A stretch of 53,905 nt of DNA from Myxococcales bacterium (lineage in GTDB: Bacteria; Myxococcota_A; Polyangia; Haliangiales; Haliangiaceae): the NCBI GenBank assembly GCA_016794545.1, contig JAEUJX010000090.1, positions 1-53,905 on the forward strand, read 5' to 3'. The notes beneath the pieces are model-generated. The model was not told the DNA's origin. It was given only the letters and a program-made list of their open reading frames with translations, and did no database searches. Shown here in pieces: positions 20,605 to 29,561 of the stretch (position 1 is the stretch's first letter; each line of letters starts with the position of its first letter). Made by a program: the position numbers and the translations under genes.

Positions 20605-22377
20605 ATGCAAAACATGCTCGTGGTCAACGCCGAGGGGCCCGAGATCCGCGTCGCGGTCGTCGAAGAAGGTTCCCTGGCAGAGTTTTTTGTCGAACGTAAG
20701 CGTGATCGAGGAATCGTCGGAAACATCTATCGCGGCAAGGTGACTCGGGTCCTCCCGGGCATGCAGGCCGCGTTTGTCGATCTCGGCCCCAAGGTCGAGC
20801 GCGCCGCATTCCTGTACGTCGCGGACGTGCTGGGCTCCGGCGACACCGGCAAGCTGTTCGCCGACTCCGACGTCGAGTCCGATGACTCCGGCGACGAAGC
20901 TCCCGAAGGCGCCGCATCGCGCATCGCGCGCTCGCGCAAGCAGCTCTCGAATCGCAAGATCGAGGACCTGCTTCGCCCGGGCGACACCGTGATGTGTCAG
21001 GTCACGAAGGACCCGATCGGCCTCAAGGGCGCACGCGTCACCGGCTACATCTCGCTCCCCGGTCGCTACTCGGTCTTCATGCCGCATGTCGCACAGGTCG
21101 GGGTCTCGAAGCGCATCGGCTCCGACAAGGAGCGCCGCCGCCTCCGCGATCTCGTCAACGAGGTCCGTCCCAAGGGCTCGGGCTTCATCGTGCGCACCGC
21201 CGCCGAGGACGCGAGCGATCAGGAGCTCCGGGACGACGTCGACTTCCTCGCCAGGCTGTGGGGCGAGATCGAGCGCCGCGAAGGCGACTCGCGCGGCGCC
21301 GGCCTGGTCTACGCCGATCTCGACCTCGCGCTCCGCACGGTCCGCGACCTCATGCGCGAAGACACCACCGAGGTGTGCATCGATGACGACGAGCAGTACG
21401 ACCGCGTGAAGAAGTTCACGATGGCGTTCCTCCCGCGGTTCTCCGATCGCATCAAGAAGTACGACTCGCGCCGCCCGATCTTCGACCACTATCACGTCGA
21501 GCCCGCGCTCCGGCAGGCGGTCTCGCGCAAGGTCCCGCTGCGCTCCGGCGGCTCGATCGTGATCGATCAAGGCGAGGCGCTCACCGCGATCGACATCAAC
21601 ACCGGCTCGTTCACCAACACCGGTTCCGGCAACCTCGAGGACACGGTCACGGCCAACAACCTCGAGGCCTGCGAGGAGGTCGCGCGTCAGCTCCGCCTCC
21701 GCAACATCGGCGGCATCATCGTGGTCGACTTCGTCGACATGGACAAGGAGGGCAACCGCCGCAAGGTCTGGGACGCCTTCCAGCTCGCGCTCAAGCGCGA
21801 CCGCTCGCGCACCAACGTCACCAAGATCAGCGAGCTCGGCCTCGTCGAGATGACGCGCAAGCGCACCCGCGAGTCGCTCGTGCAGCTCCTCACCGAGCCC
21901 TGCCCGACCTGCGAGGGCTCCGGCGTCGTCAAGAGCGTCACGACCGTCGCCTACGAGATCCTGCGCGAGGTCCGCCGCTCCGGCACGCTCGTCGACAACG
22001 ACAAGATCGATCTCGAGTGCGCGCCGCGCGTCGCCGAGGTCCTCCAGCGCCAGGAGCGCGACTACCTCGACCACCTCGAAAAGCGCTTCCAGAAGAAGAT
22101 CGAGGTCGTCCCGCAGAAGGGCTGGAAGCCGGACCAGTTCCGCGTCGCCGGCAAGATGTCCACCGAGATCGCGGCGGAGGCCGAGGCCCTCGCCCCGCGT
22201 CCGGCCAGCGCCAACGGCGGCCACTCCCACCGCTCCGGCGGCGGCGGTGACCGCGAGCGCGGCGGCGGTGGTGGTGGTGGTGGTGGTGGTGGTGGTGGTG
22301 GTGGTGGTGGCGGTGACCGCGGCGGGCGCAAGCGCCGTCGTCGCGGCGGCCGCGGTCGCTCCTCGGCCCAGGCCTGA
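20605..22377 (+). CDS. rng: Ribonuclease E/G family endoribonuclease
   Basis: This is a 590-residue enzyme that cleaves single-stranded RNA during mRNA decay and rRNA processing. The start is ATG 20605 (MQNMLVVNAEGPEIRVAV), where the family N-terminus begins; the frame is open further upstream without family resemblance. An S1 RNA-binding domain begins at GNIYRGKVTRVLPGMQAAFVD and is interrupted by an acidic Ser/Asp-rich insert. Catalytic magnesium ligands Asp330 (AIDINTG) and Asp375 (VVDFVDM) are present, as is the zinc link CPTC at 433-436. The tail has 18 consecutive glycines and an Arg-rich end, likely RNA-binding. It lacks the long RNase E scaffold, so it is closer to RNase G in length. 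Confidence 0.95.
   Translation: MQNMLVVNAEGPEIRVAVVEEGSLAEFFVERKRDRGIVGNIYRGKVTRVLPGMQAAFVDLGPKVERAAFLYVADVLGSGDTGKLFADSDVESDDSGDEAPEGAASRIARSRKQLSNRKIEDLLRPGDTVMCQVTKDPIGLKGARVTGYISLPGRYSVFMPHVAQVGVSKRIGSDKERRRLRDLVNEVRPKGSGFIVRTAAEDASDQELRDDVDFLARLWGEIERREGDSRGAGLVYADLDLALRTVRDLMREDTTEVCIDDDEQYDRVKKFTMAFLPRFSDRIKKYDSRRPIFDHYHVEPALRQAVSRKVPLRSGGSIVIDQGEALTAIDINTGSFTNTGSGNLEDTVTANNLEACEEVARQLRLRNIGGIIVVDFVDMDKEGNRRKVWDAFQLALKRDRSRTNVTKISELGLVEMTRKRTRESLVQLLTEPCPTCEGSGVVKSVTTVAYEILREVRRSGTLVDNDKIDLECAPRVAEVLQRQERDYLDHLEKRFQKKIEVVPQKGWKPDQFRVAGKMSTEIAAEAEALAPRPASANGGHSHRSGGGGDRERGGGGGGGGGGGGGGGGGGDRGGRKRRRRGGRGRSSAQA
22267..22310 (+). repeat. (GGT)14 microsatellite coding for polyglycine
   Basis: Fourteen perfect GGT codons plus GG, flanked by GGC codons, encode part of an 18-glycine run in the RNase E/G tail. 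Triplet slippage would change length without breaking the frame. The run links the catalytic part to a terminal Arg-rich segment. Confidence 0.9.
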
Positions 22378-22404
22378 TCACGAGAACGCGCGCGAGGAAG
22401 GATC

Positions 22405-22890
22405 GTGAAGCACCGCACCTTCATCGCGCGCGAGCAGTACAAGGTCTCGTGCGCTCACATGACCGTCTTCCCCGACGGCACCAAGGAGCGCCTGCACGGC
22501 CACAACTACTCCATCGCGCTCGCGCTCGATCTCGATCGCATCGACCTCTCCGCGCTGGTCCCGTTCTCGCCGCTCAAGCAGGCGCTCGGCGAGCTGTGCG
22601 CGGCCTGGAAGGAGCGCGTCCTGCTCGCCGCGCACAACCCGTTCTTCAAGGTCGCCCGCGAGGACGACCTCGAGATCGAGTTCCACCTGTGCGGCGATCA
22701 CTACGTCCTCCCCAAGTCCGACGTGCTGCTCCTGCCGTGCGACAACATCTCCGTCGAGGCCCTCTCGGTCCTCGTCGCGGCGCGCCTGCGCAACGCCATC
22801 GAGAGCCTGTCCCCGCACATCCTCGGCTTCGAGGTCACCGTCGCCGAGTCGCCCGGCCAGGGAGCGACCTGCTCCGTGTCGCTCCGGTGA
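22405..22890 (+). CDS. 6-pyruvoyltetrahydropterin synthase / QueD-like protein
   Basis: This is a 161-residue protein starting at GTG. The zinc ligands His18 (SCAHM), His31 and His33 (HGHNY) and a C-terminal Glu in VAESPGQGATC follow the PTPS/QueD pattern. A Cys at residue 16 lies close to the first His. In queuosine synthesis QueD makes 6-carboxytetrahydropterin; some bacterial members serve folate or biopterin routes. No queC or queE lies nearby, so the pathway is open. It follows the RNase E/G gene by 27 bases and overlaps the next gene by GTGA. Confidence 0.85.
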   Translation: MKHRTFIAREQYKVSCAHMTVFPDGTKERLHGHNYSIALALDLDRIDLSALVPFSPLKQALGELCAAWKERVLLAAHNPFFKVAREDDLEIEFHLCGDHYVLPKSDVLLLPCDNISVEALSVLVAARLRNAIESLSPHILGFEVTVAESPGQGATCSVSLR

Positions 22891-23315
22891 GCGACGTCCC
22901 GTCGCACTCGCCGCTCGTCTCGCCGTCCTGGGAGCCGCGCTTCGTCGTCGAGCACCACGACGCCGAGCCGCTCCGCCACGCCGTCGAGCTCTGGCGCCTC
23001 TGCAACACCTGGTTCCCGCCGGGCGCGCCGATCCGCTACGTCGCGCGCGAGCCCACGCGCCTCCAGATCGCCCACCCCGACTCGTCGCACCTGCCGGCAC
23101 CGCCGTGGACGACGCTCGAGTCGCCGATCGTCGCGGCCGACGTGCCCGCCCTGGTGCACGCATGGCTCCAGACGGCGGCCTATCCCGAGGCGCCCTGGTT
23201 CGACGGCGGCGAGGCGCGCGGCTACTGCGTCTACTGGGCGTACTTCGGCAGCGACGATCCGGCCGCCTACCGCTCGCTCGTGGTGCTCCCGAAGTGGTTC
23301 GAGATCCACAAGTGA
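22887..23315 (+). CDS. Hypothetical protein coupled to the QueD-like gene
   Basis: This is a 142-residue protein. The GTG at 22887 overlaps the preceding stop in GTGA, which sets the start. It is rich in Trp, Pro and His (for example WRLCNTWFPPGAP and ARGYCVYWAYFGSDDPA) and lacks signal peptide or TM. No family is recognised. Coupling suggests joint expression with the pterin enzyme, not necessarily shared function. Confidence 0.65.
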   Translation: MSDVPSHSPLVSPSWEPRFVVEHHDAEPLRHAVELWRLCNTWFPPGAPIRYVAREPTRLQIAHPDSSHLPAPPWTTLESPIVAADVPALVHAWLQTAAYPEAPWFDGGEARGYCVYWAYFGSDDPAAYRSLVVLPKWFEIHK

Positions 23316-23354
23316 CAGGTGCGGCGCCGCTCTGCGAGCGCGTCTTCACGAGGC

Positions 23355-23681
23355 TCACGCGACGGTGCGCGCTCGACCGGAGCGGTGAAGGCGCGCCTGG
23401 GGGAGCTCGCTCGGACGGCGCGCCTCTTTCCCGCGTCGTGTCACCCGCCCGATGACTGTCGCGGCCGCAAGAATGGCCGCTCCGACACCGACTACGCCGA
23501 ACGTGATGTCGACGAGTCGTGACCCGTGATGCTCGGACAGCGCGACCATGAGGCCGGCGAGCCCTGCCACGAACGCCACGCCCGCGATCGCGTGGTCGTA
23601 CGCCACGCGACACGCCATCCAGATCAGCGGCGCTGCGAGGAGCACGAGGATCGCGCCGGTCAGGAACGCGTACGGCGACAC
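23355..23681 (-). CDS. Small membrane protein, three predicted helices
   Basis: This is a 108-residue protein starting at GTG. Hydrophobic segments lie near residues 5-24 (AFLTGAILVLLAAPLIWMA), 29-48 and 57-78, followed by an Arg-rich cytoplasmic tail. No family is recognised. It lies convergent to the preceding gene with a 39-base gap and is 81 bases downstream of the metalloprotease gene on the same strand. Confidence 0.5.
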   Translation of the reverse strand: MSPYAFLTGAILVLLAAPLIWMACRVAYDHAIAGVAFVAGLAGLMVALSEHHGSRLVDITFGVVGVGAAILAAATVIGRVTRRGKEARRPSELPQARLHRSGRARTVA

Positions 23682-23762
23682 ACCTCACTCGTAGTGACCG
23701 GACTCTCGACCCGCAAGCGACGAGGCGCGCACGATCCGGCAACCTACCGCCGGCGGCGCCGG

Positions 23763-26700
23763 TCAGCGCCGAGAGCGGCCGCGCGCCAGCAGCCCGAGCA
23801 CACCGAGCGCGAGCAGCCAGCTGCCTCCCGCCGACCGCTGCGACTGGCAGCAGCCGCCGCCATCCGGCTTCTCCTCGTCCATCTCGTCCTCCGGCATCCC
23901 ACCATCGGGCCCCACCCCGCAGCCGGCGGGATCGGCAACGAGCGTCGGGAACGGCGTGCCCGAGATGCCGGTGAGCGCCACGTCGTCGATCTCCCAGCCC
24001 GCTCCCCCCGTGCCGCCGTCCGTGACGACGCGGAAGCGCAGCTGGAACGTCTGCCCCGCGAGCTGCGTGCCGAGATCCAGCGTGACCGTGTCGGGATCCG
24101 GATACGACGCATTCGTGCGCCCGAACGCCGCGCGGCCGCCGAGCGGATTGTCGGACTGCGTCGTGAGCGTCGCGTTGTACGGGGACGTCGCGACCAGCGT
24201 CGCGATGTCCTCCCACGTCGCGCCGTTGTCCCTCGAGATCTCGAGGACACCGCCGTCGAAGTACTGATTCTGCGAGTACTCGAACGAGAACGCGTGCGAG
24301 AACGTGATCGTCACCGGCATCGCCGCATCGGCGGTGAGCGCCGGCGAGGTGATCGACGAGTCGCCGCGGCTGGCGCCGTCGGCGCCGAACCAGATGCCGT
24401 CGAGCGGCGTCGGGCGCTTCTGCGACCACGCGCTGCCGGAGGCCGGCGTGGTCCAGACCGAGGCCATCGCGTCGAAGGTGTCGGTGGCCGAGCTCGTCGC
24501 GCGATCGTCGGTGTTGATCGCGATGGCGGCGGGCACTTCGATCTTCGTCGTGCAACCGACGTCGCTCGTGACCGTGATGGTGAAGTCCGCGGCCGTCGGC
24601 GCGGTGACCGAGTCAGCGACGGCGACCTCGAACGTGGCCGTGGCGCTGCCGCTGCCGGCGATCGTGCCGAGCATGACGGGCTGCGAGGTGACCGTCACAC
24701 CGGCGGTGGTGGTGGTCAGCGTCGCCACGACATTGGTGAGCGGCTCCGGGCCGGTGTTCGCGATCGGGAGCGTGATGCGCCCGGTCTCGCCCGCATCGAG
24801 GACGAGGTCGCTATCGCAGCGATTCACCGTCGCGAGCTCGGCGGCGCCGAGGACGGCGTTGCCTTTGACCTCGTTGCTCTCGACGATGCCCATGAAGCTC
24901 GAGCTGGTGCGCGGCGCGGAGACGGCGCAGCTACCGAAGCCACGGCGCGCGAACGCGGCCACGAGCGTGTCGTGGTCGGCCTGGCTCGAGGCACGCGCCG
25001 CGGTGAGCAGCGCGTCGCGGATCTCGGTAGGCGTACCGTCGACGGGCGCGAGGAGCAGGCCCGCGACGACGTACGAACGCATCTTGGCGCGAACGTCGTC
25101 GAACGACGTGCCCGCCTGCTGGAGCGCGACGTAGCCCTCCCACAGCATCGAGGCCCAGACTTCGCCCGCGTTGTGCACCTCGGCGTTGGGGCCGGACACC
25201 TGGAACGGGTGGGTGGTGGGCGTCGCGACCCCGTTCGTCATGTGACGGAACGAGAGGTCGTTGATGTCGTGATTGGCGCTGTACGGCGCGCGGCGGATGC
25301 CGAAGTACGCCGCGTCGGCCGAGTAGCTCTGCGTCGAGTAGACGCCGACGGGATAGGCGCTCATCAGATTGTCGCCGGCGCGCGCCGAGACCATCAGCGA
25401 CGTGAAGTCTCCCCAGCCCTCGCTCATCGCGCCGCACGCCGGCGTGGAACACGCGCTGAGGCGGTGGTGGAGATAGTGACCGTACTCGTGCGAGACGACG
25501 CTCGCATCGAGCGTGCCCTCGAGCTCGACGCCGACCTCGCGACGCATCGTCACGTCGAGCGCGCCGGCGGCGACGTCCGCCTTGAGCTGCGTGCCTTCGG
25601 TCTGCAGGATCGAGAGCGTCGGGATCGTGATCGCGGTGGTGATCATCGCGTCGTCCGCGAGACCGGGAGGTGTCGAGCTCGCGGTGTTGTTCGCGAGGAG
25701 GACGCCCACGCCGCCCGCGTTCTGGACGTTGAGCGTCTTCGTCTTGAACGTGCAGCTGCCGCGGTCGACCAGTACGATCTGGCCGGTCATCGCCGGGAGC
25801 GCCGTACAGGCATCCGAGCCTGTCCCCATCCCATCGTCCGCGACGGCGAGCGGTGCCGTCAGCTCGAAGTCCTTCGGCCCGAACGAGGCCGAGCCCGACG
25901 CGGCCGCGCGCGTGCCGAGCGTCAGCGTTCGCGTCTCTTTGCCGCTCCACAGGAACACTTGCATGCGCGGCGACAGGCCGTCGTCGGGCGTCGACATGTT
26001 CGCGTTGTTGCGCGAGCCGCCGAGCGCGTTGTCCTGCGCCTCCGCGTTGATCGCATCGCCTTCGTCACCGCCGCGTCCGTAGTTGGACTCCTGCGCGTTA
26101 CCTGCCGCCTCGGTGAAGCCCCCGTCGTACCAGAAGTCGTGGAGCCAGTTGATCGTGAAGAACAGCGCCGTGATTCCGGCCATCTGCTGCTCGGGGCTCG
26201 CCATCGGCCCGAGCGTCGGGTCGTACGCGCGGTCGAACGTGCGCGCGCCGGTCGTGGTCGCACGGAAGTCGCCGGTCGTCAGACCGTCGGGCGCGTTGAA
26301 GTCGGCGTACGCCGCGACGTTGTTGCCGTACGTCTCCGTGCGATCGGCCGGCAGCCACGGATCGGCGGCGCCACCACCGCTCGGATGATTCAGCCCGTCG
26401 ACGGCGACGAGGGTGCTCGCCGCATACGACGGAAACAGACCATCGGGTTGCCCCGTGGGGTGGGGCGCGCTGTCGACCATCGGACCGTCGAACGGGTGCC
26501 GCTCGCCTGTCGGCTCCGCGAACACGCGATACGTGAACTCCGCATCGACCACGAGGTTGCGCTCGGCGAGCACGCGCCCGTCGTTCGCGATCACCATGCG
26601 GAACGCATCACCGGCCGTCGTCTTCACGGCCTCCGCGCTCGCGTAGGCCTCGACCACCCACGCGGCCGCGAGCGGCGCATCCGGCGAGCGCGACGCCGCG

Positions 26701-27356
26701 TACCAAACCTCGCGCGCGCGCGCGAGCGACAGATCGAGATTGCCCCAGCGCCCCGCGTAGATCGTCGCATCCTTGGTGCGGCGTTTCGCGACGAGTCGCG
26801 CGGCATCCACATCGACGCCGTACTTGCCGCGCAGCGCACGCGCGATCGCGCCGGTCTCGCCGAGCGACCAGCTCGCGCCCTCGCGCGGCGCGCCCGTCGA
26901 GCGCAACAGGCCGCTGGCCGCGACCAGCGTGCCATCGGCGCGCGTCATCACGCGGAGCTCCCCGCCATCGACGGGTACGCCATCGACGAGCTGACGCAGC
27001 CGCGAGACCGTCCCGCCGAGCACCGCGACCTCGCCGACGGTCGCGAGCTGCGGGACGTCGCCGCTGCGCACGCCCCAGCTCGGCGCGAGCCGCGCCACGT
27101 GCTCGCTCGCCGAGCCCGCATGTAGCGCATCGCGCGCCACGAGCAGCCGCGGAATGCCTTCCTCGTCGACCGCGAGCGGCGTGGTGCCGCTCGCGATCGC
27201 GCGCTGTACCGGCGTGACCGCCACGAGCGGAACCGACGCGCGCGTCGTCGACACGGCGCTCTCCGTCGCCTCCTGCCGGTCGTGATCACCACATCCGAGC
27301 AGCGCCGCTGACGCGACGAATGCCCTGCAGAGCCAATCCCGGTTCCCGGTGTTCAT
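23763..27356 (-). CDS. Secreted M36 (fungalysin-type) metalloprotease with PA insert and MYXO-CTERM-like tail
   Basis: This is a 1197-residue protein. The start ATG (27354-27356) gives a leader ending in LLGCG, so it may be lipidated or signal-cleaved. A propeptide of about 350 residues precedes the catalytic domain with the zinc motif HEYGH at 623-627 and the third ligand Glu in MSEGWGDF. A PA domain (GSCTFKTKTLNVQNAGGVGV) is inserted before it. The C-terminal third has beta-sandwich repeats. The tail has an acidic stretch, GGGCCQS, a hydrophobic helix (WLLALGVLGLLARG) and Arg residues, the MYXO-CTERM layout for anchoring and later release. It is predicted to act outside the cell in predation or nutrition. 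Confidence 0.93.
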   Translation of the reverse strand: MNTGNRDWLCRAFVASAALLGCGDHDRQEATESAVSTTRASVPLVAVTPVQRAIASGTTPLAVDEEGIPRLLVARDALHAGSASEHVARLAPSWGVRSGDVPQLATVGEVAVLGGTVSRLRQLVDGVPVDGGELRVMTRADGTLVAASGLLRSTGAPREGASWSLGETGAIARALRGKYGVDVDAARLVAKRRTKDATIYAGRWGNLDLSLARAREVWYAASRSPDAPLAAAWVVEAYASAEAVKTTAGDAFRMVIANDGRVLAERNLVVDAEFTYRVFAEPTGERHPFDGPMVDSAPHPTGQPDGLFPSYAASTLVAVDGLNHPSGGGAADPWLPADRTETYGNNVAAYADFNAPDGLTTGDFRATTTGARTFDRAYDPTLGPMASPEQQMAGITALFFTINWLHDFWYDGGFTEAAGNAQESNYGRGGDEGDAINAEAQDNALGGSRNNANMSTPDDGLSPRMQVFLWSGKETRTLTLGTRAAASGSASFGPKDFELTAPLAVADDGMGTGSDACTALPAMTGQIVLVDRGSCTFKTKTLNVQNAGGVGVLLANNTASSTPPGLADDAMITTAITIPTLSILQTEGTQLKADVAAGALDVTMRREVGVELEGTLDASVVSHEYGHYLHHRLSACSTPACGAMSEGWGDFTSLMVSARAGDNLMSAYPVGVYSTQSYSADAAYFGIRRAPYSANHDINDLSFRHMTNGVATPTTHPFQVSGPNAEVHNAGEVWASMLWEGYVALQQAGTSFDDVRAKMRSYVVAGLLLAPVDGTPTEIRDALLTAARASSQADHDTLVAAFARRGFGSCAVSAPRTSSSFMGIVESNEVKGNAVLGAAELATVNRCDSDLVLDAGETGRITLPIANTGPEPLTNVVATLTTTTAGVTVTSQPVMLGTIAGSGSATATFEVAVADSVTAPTAADFTITVTSDVGCTTKIEVPAAIAINTDDRATSSATDTFDAMASVWTTPASGSAWSQKRPTPLDGIWFGADGASRGDSSITSPALTADAAMPVTITFSHAFSFEYSQNQYFDGGVLEISRDNGATWEDIATLVATSPYNATLTTQSDNPLGGRAAFGRTNASYPDPDTVTLDLGTQLAGQTFQLRFRVVTDGGTGGAGWEIDDVALTGISGTPFPTLVADPAGCGVGPDGGMPEDEMDEEKPDGGGCCQSQRSAGGSWLLALGVLGLLARGRSRR

Positions 27357-27701
27357 GACGGTGCGCACCCTACTCGCGCTGCCAGCAGTCTGACGGATCG
27401 CTCGCACGGGGACCGCTTGCAATACCTCGCAAGAGGTCGACGTCGAGTTCTCTCAGCGATCTCCGCCCGTAAGCGCGCGCACGACGCGACGCGGCGTCAG
27501 CGGGACCGTCGGCGCGACCGACGAGCGACCACCTCTCGCCAGCCCGCGGCGCGCCTGCCCGAAGGGCCACCCGCGCCGCGCGCTGTAGCAGCGGGCTGCG
27601 CCGGCGAAGCGTGCGAGCACGAGGGTCACCCGCGTGACAGCGCCCCCGGCCGGGTGCGTCCGCAGGGCGAGGCTGCCGCGGGTGCGCGGTCGCGCGGAGG
27701 G
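27357..27701. other. Non-coding gap between the two protease genes (345 bases)
   Basis: No convincing gene, RNA or terminator is seen here. Frames that cross it lack start signals and family resemblance. It should contain the promoter of the metalloprotease gene, as the gap is too long for simple read-through, but I cannot identify the boxes. Confidence 0.4.
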
Positions 27702-29543
27702 TCAGCGGCGCAGCGCCAGGCGCGCCAGACCGAGGCACGCGACGGCGTTGACCGCGAGCCAGATCGCCGGGACACCGAAGATCACCGGCATCCACCCGAC
27801 CGTCGTCGCCGGCAGGAGGGCCGCGATGACCAGGTACGCCGCGAAGCCGACCGCGACGCCCGCCGTCGCCACGCGCAAGCGCGGCGCGCCGTAGCCGAGG
27901 GCGAGCAGACCGAACGGGATCAGCGCGCTCATGAACAGCGCGTTGGCCGGCGCCAGGAACACCAGCGCCGACACACCGGCGACGACGCCCGCGATGTAGT
28001 CCGGTCCGATCGACGACGCGAGACCCTTGCGCCGCGCCGACGCGGCGACCGCGCCCGCCATGAGGAGGCCCAGAACGAGCTGGTAGACGCCCGCGCTGCC
28101 GCGGCTCGTGGTGTCGCTCGTGGTGGTCGCCGCCACCTTCGAGCGCGCGAGCTTGACGGCCGCCGGCGCATCCACGATGCCCGCGCCGTACTTCTCGACC
28201 GTGTACTTCTGGTTGGCCGGCTTGCGCGCGCTCTGCTTCAGGATCTTCTCGACCTTGTCGGGATCGGTCACGCCTTCGCCGACGACGAGCGCGGCGACGC
28301 CCGCGGCGTGCGGCGAGGCCATCGACGTGCCCATGTACGACGCGTACTCCTGCTTCGTCGGGTCCTGGATCTTGATCGTGTTCTGGAGGACGCCGCCGTC
28401 GGGGTTGTTGCGGTTGCCCTTGCCATCGGTGGTGTCACCGCCCGGCGCCGCGATGTCGATGTCCTTGCCGTAGTTCGAGTAGAACGTGATGGCCTCGTCG
28501 CCGCGCGTGGCAGAGACGGCGATCGCGCCCGGATACGCCGCCGGGTAGCCGACGCGGCCGCGGCCCTCGTTGCCCGCAGCGCACACGACGGTGACGCCCT
28601 TGCCGTGCGCGTACGCGACGGCCTTCTTGAGCACGGCCGACGGGAACGCACCGCCGAGCGACATGTTGATCACCTTCGCGCCGTTGTCGGCCGCGTAGCG
28701 GATCGCGTCGGCGATGCCACCGACCGAGCCCGAGCCCGAGCCCGAGAGCACCTTGAGCGGCATGATCCTCACGTTGCGCGCGACGCCGGCGACGCCGATG
28801 CCGTTGTTGGTCATCTGCGCGATGGTGCCGGTGACGTGCGAGCCGTGGCCGTGGTCATCGTTCGCGTGCTTGGTGTTCGCGACGAAGTCGAACGGCTTCA
28901 CGAACGTCAGGCCCTTCAGGTCCTCGATCAGCTTGAACTGCTTGTAGTCCTCGTAGGCGACGCCGGTATCGAGCACGGCGACGATGACGCCCTCGCCATC
29001 GGCGAGCTTCCAGGCCTCCTTCATGCCGATCTGATCGAGGTGCCACTGCTTCTTGTAGAGCGGGTCGTTCGGGAAGCCCGGCTCGGTGGCGGTCCCGGGA
29101 GAGGCGACCGAGATCGGCTGCATGTCGAGCGGCGACAGCATCATGTAGCTATCGGGCTCCGCGATCTCGACGTGCGGGTTCTGCTGGAGGCGGGCGATGA
29201 TCGCATCGCGCTTCGCCGGGTCGACGTGCGCGCGGTAGAGCTTGTGGCCCTCGGCGGTGTCGTCGACCAGCACGAGCGTGATGCCGGCCTCGGCCTCGAT
29301 CGCCGCGCGGTCGGCGGCGGAGACGTCGTCCTTCAGGTCGACGAGGATGTCATCGGGATCGGTGTCGGCCGCAGCCAGGCGATCGAGCTGCTCGGTGGCG
29401 ACATCGCCCTGCCCGAGCCCGTCGGCGATCTCGCCGGGCTTGTTGCGGAAGTGCCACCAGAGGAGCACGACCGCGATCAGCACGAGGACCCACAGGAGCT
29501 TCCCGAAATTGCTCCCGCGCTTGGTCTGCGTCTCTTCGTCCAT
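27702..29543 (-). CDS. Membrane-embedded S8 subtilisin-like serine protease
   Basis: This is a 613-residue protein. An N-terminal anchor helix (residues 15-31) has short cytoplasmic residues before it. A propeptide-like domain (about 62-130) is followed by the subtilase core with the catalytic triad Asp192 (AVLDTG), His233 (HGHGSHVTG) and Ser407 (GTSMASPHAAG). After residue 480 come about five hydrophobic helices, unusual for a subtilase, giving a multi-pass C-terminus. The gene follows the double cNMP-binding protein by 18 bases on the same strand, so the two form a likely operon. Confidence 0.93.
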   Translation of the reverse strand: MDEETQTKRGSNFGKLLWVLVLIAVVLLWWHFRNKPGEIADGLGQGDVATEQLDRLAAADTDPDDILVDLKDDVSAADRAAIEAEAGITLVLVDDTAEGHKLYRAHVDPAKRDAIIARLQQNPHVEIAEPDSYMMLSPLDMQPISVASPGTATEPGFPNDPLYKKQWHLDQIGMKEAWKLADGEGVIVAVLDTGVAYEDYKQFKLIEDLKGLTFVKPFDFVANTKHANDDHGHGSHVTGTIAQMTNNGIGVAGVARNVRIMPLKVLSGSGSGSVGGIADAIRYAADNGAKVINMSLGGAFPSAVLKKAVAYAHGKGVTVVCAAGNEGRGRVGYPAAYPGAIAVSATRGDEAITFYSNYGKDIDIAAPGGDTTDGKGNRNNPDGGVLQNTIKIQDPTKQEYASYMGTSMASPHAAGVAALVVGEGVTDPDKVEKILKQSARKPANQKYTVEKYGAGIVDAPAAVKLARSKVAATTTSDTTSRGSAGVYQLVLGLLMAGAVAASARRKGLASSIGPDYIAGVVAGVSALVFLAPANALFMSALIPFGLLALGYGAPRLRVATAGVAVGFAAYLVIAALLPATTVGWMPVIFGVPAIWLAVNAVACLGLARLALRR

Positions 29544-29561
29544 GACGCTCAGTATAGGTCG

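Noticed and set aside
23526-27125. A 1199-codon open frame on the plus strand opposite the M36 metalloprotease
   Set aside because: It is Arg/Ala/Asp low-information sequence with no motif, and the minus strand codes a clear protease with HEYGH. It is a GC-rich shadow.
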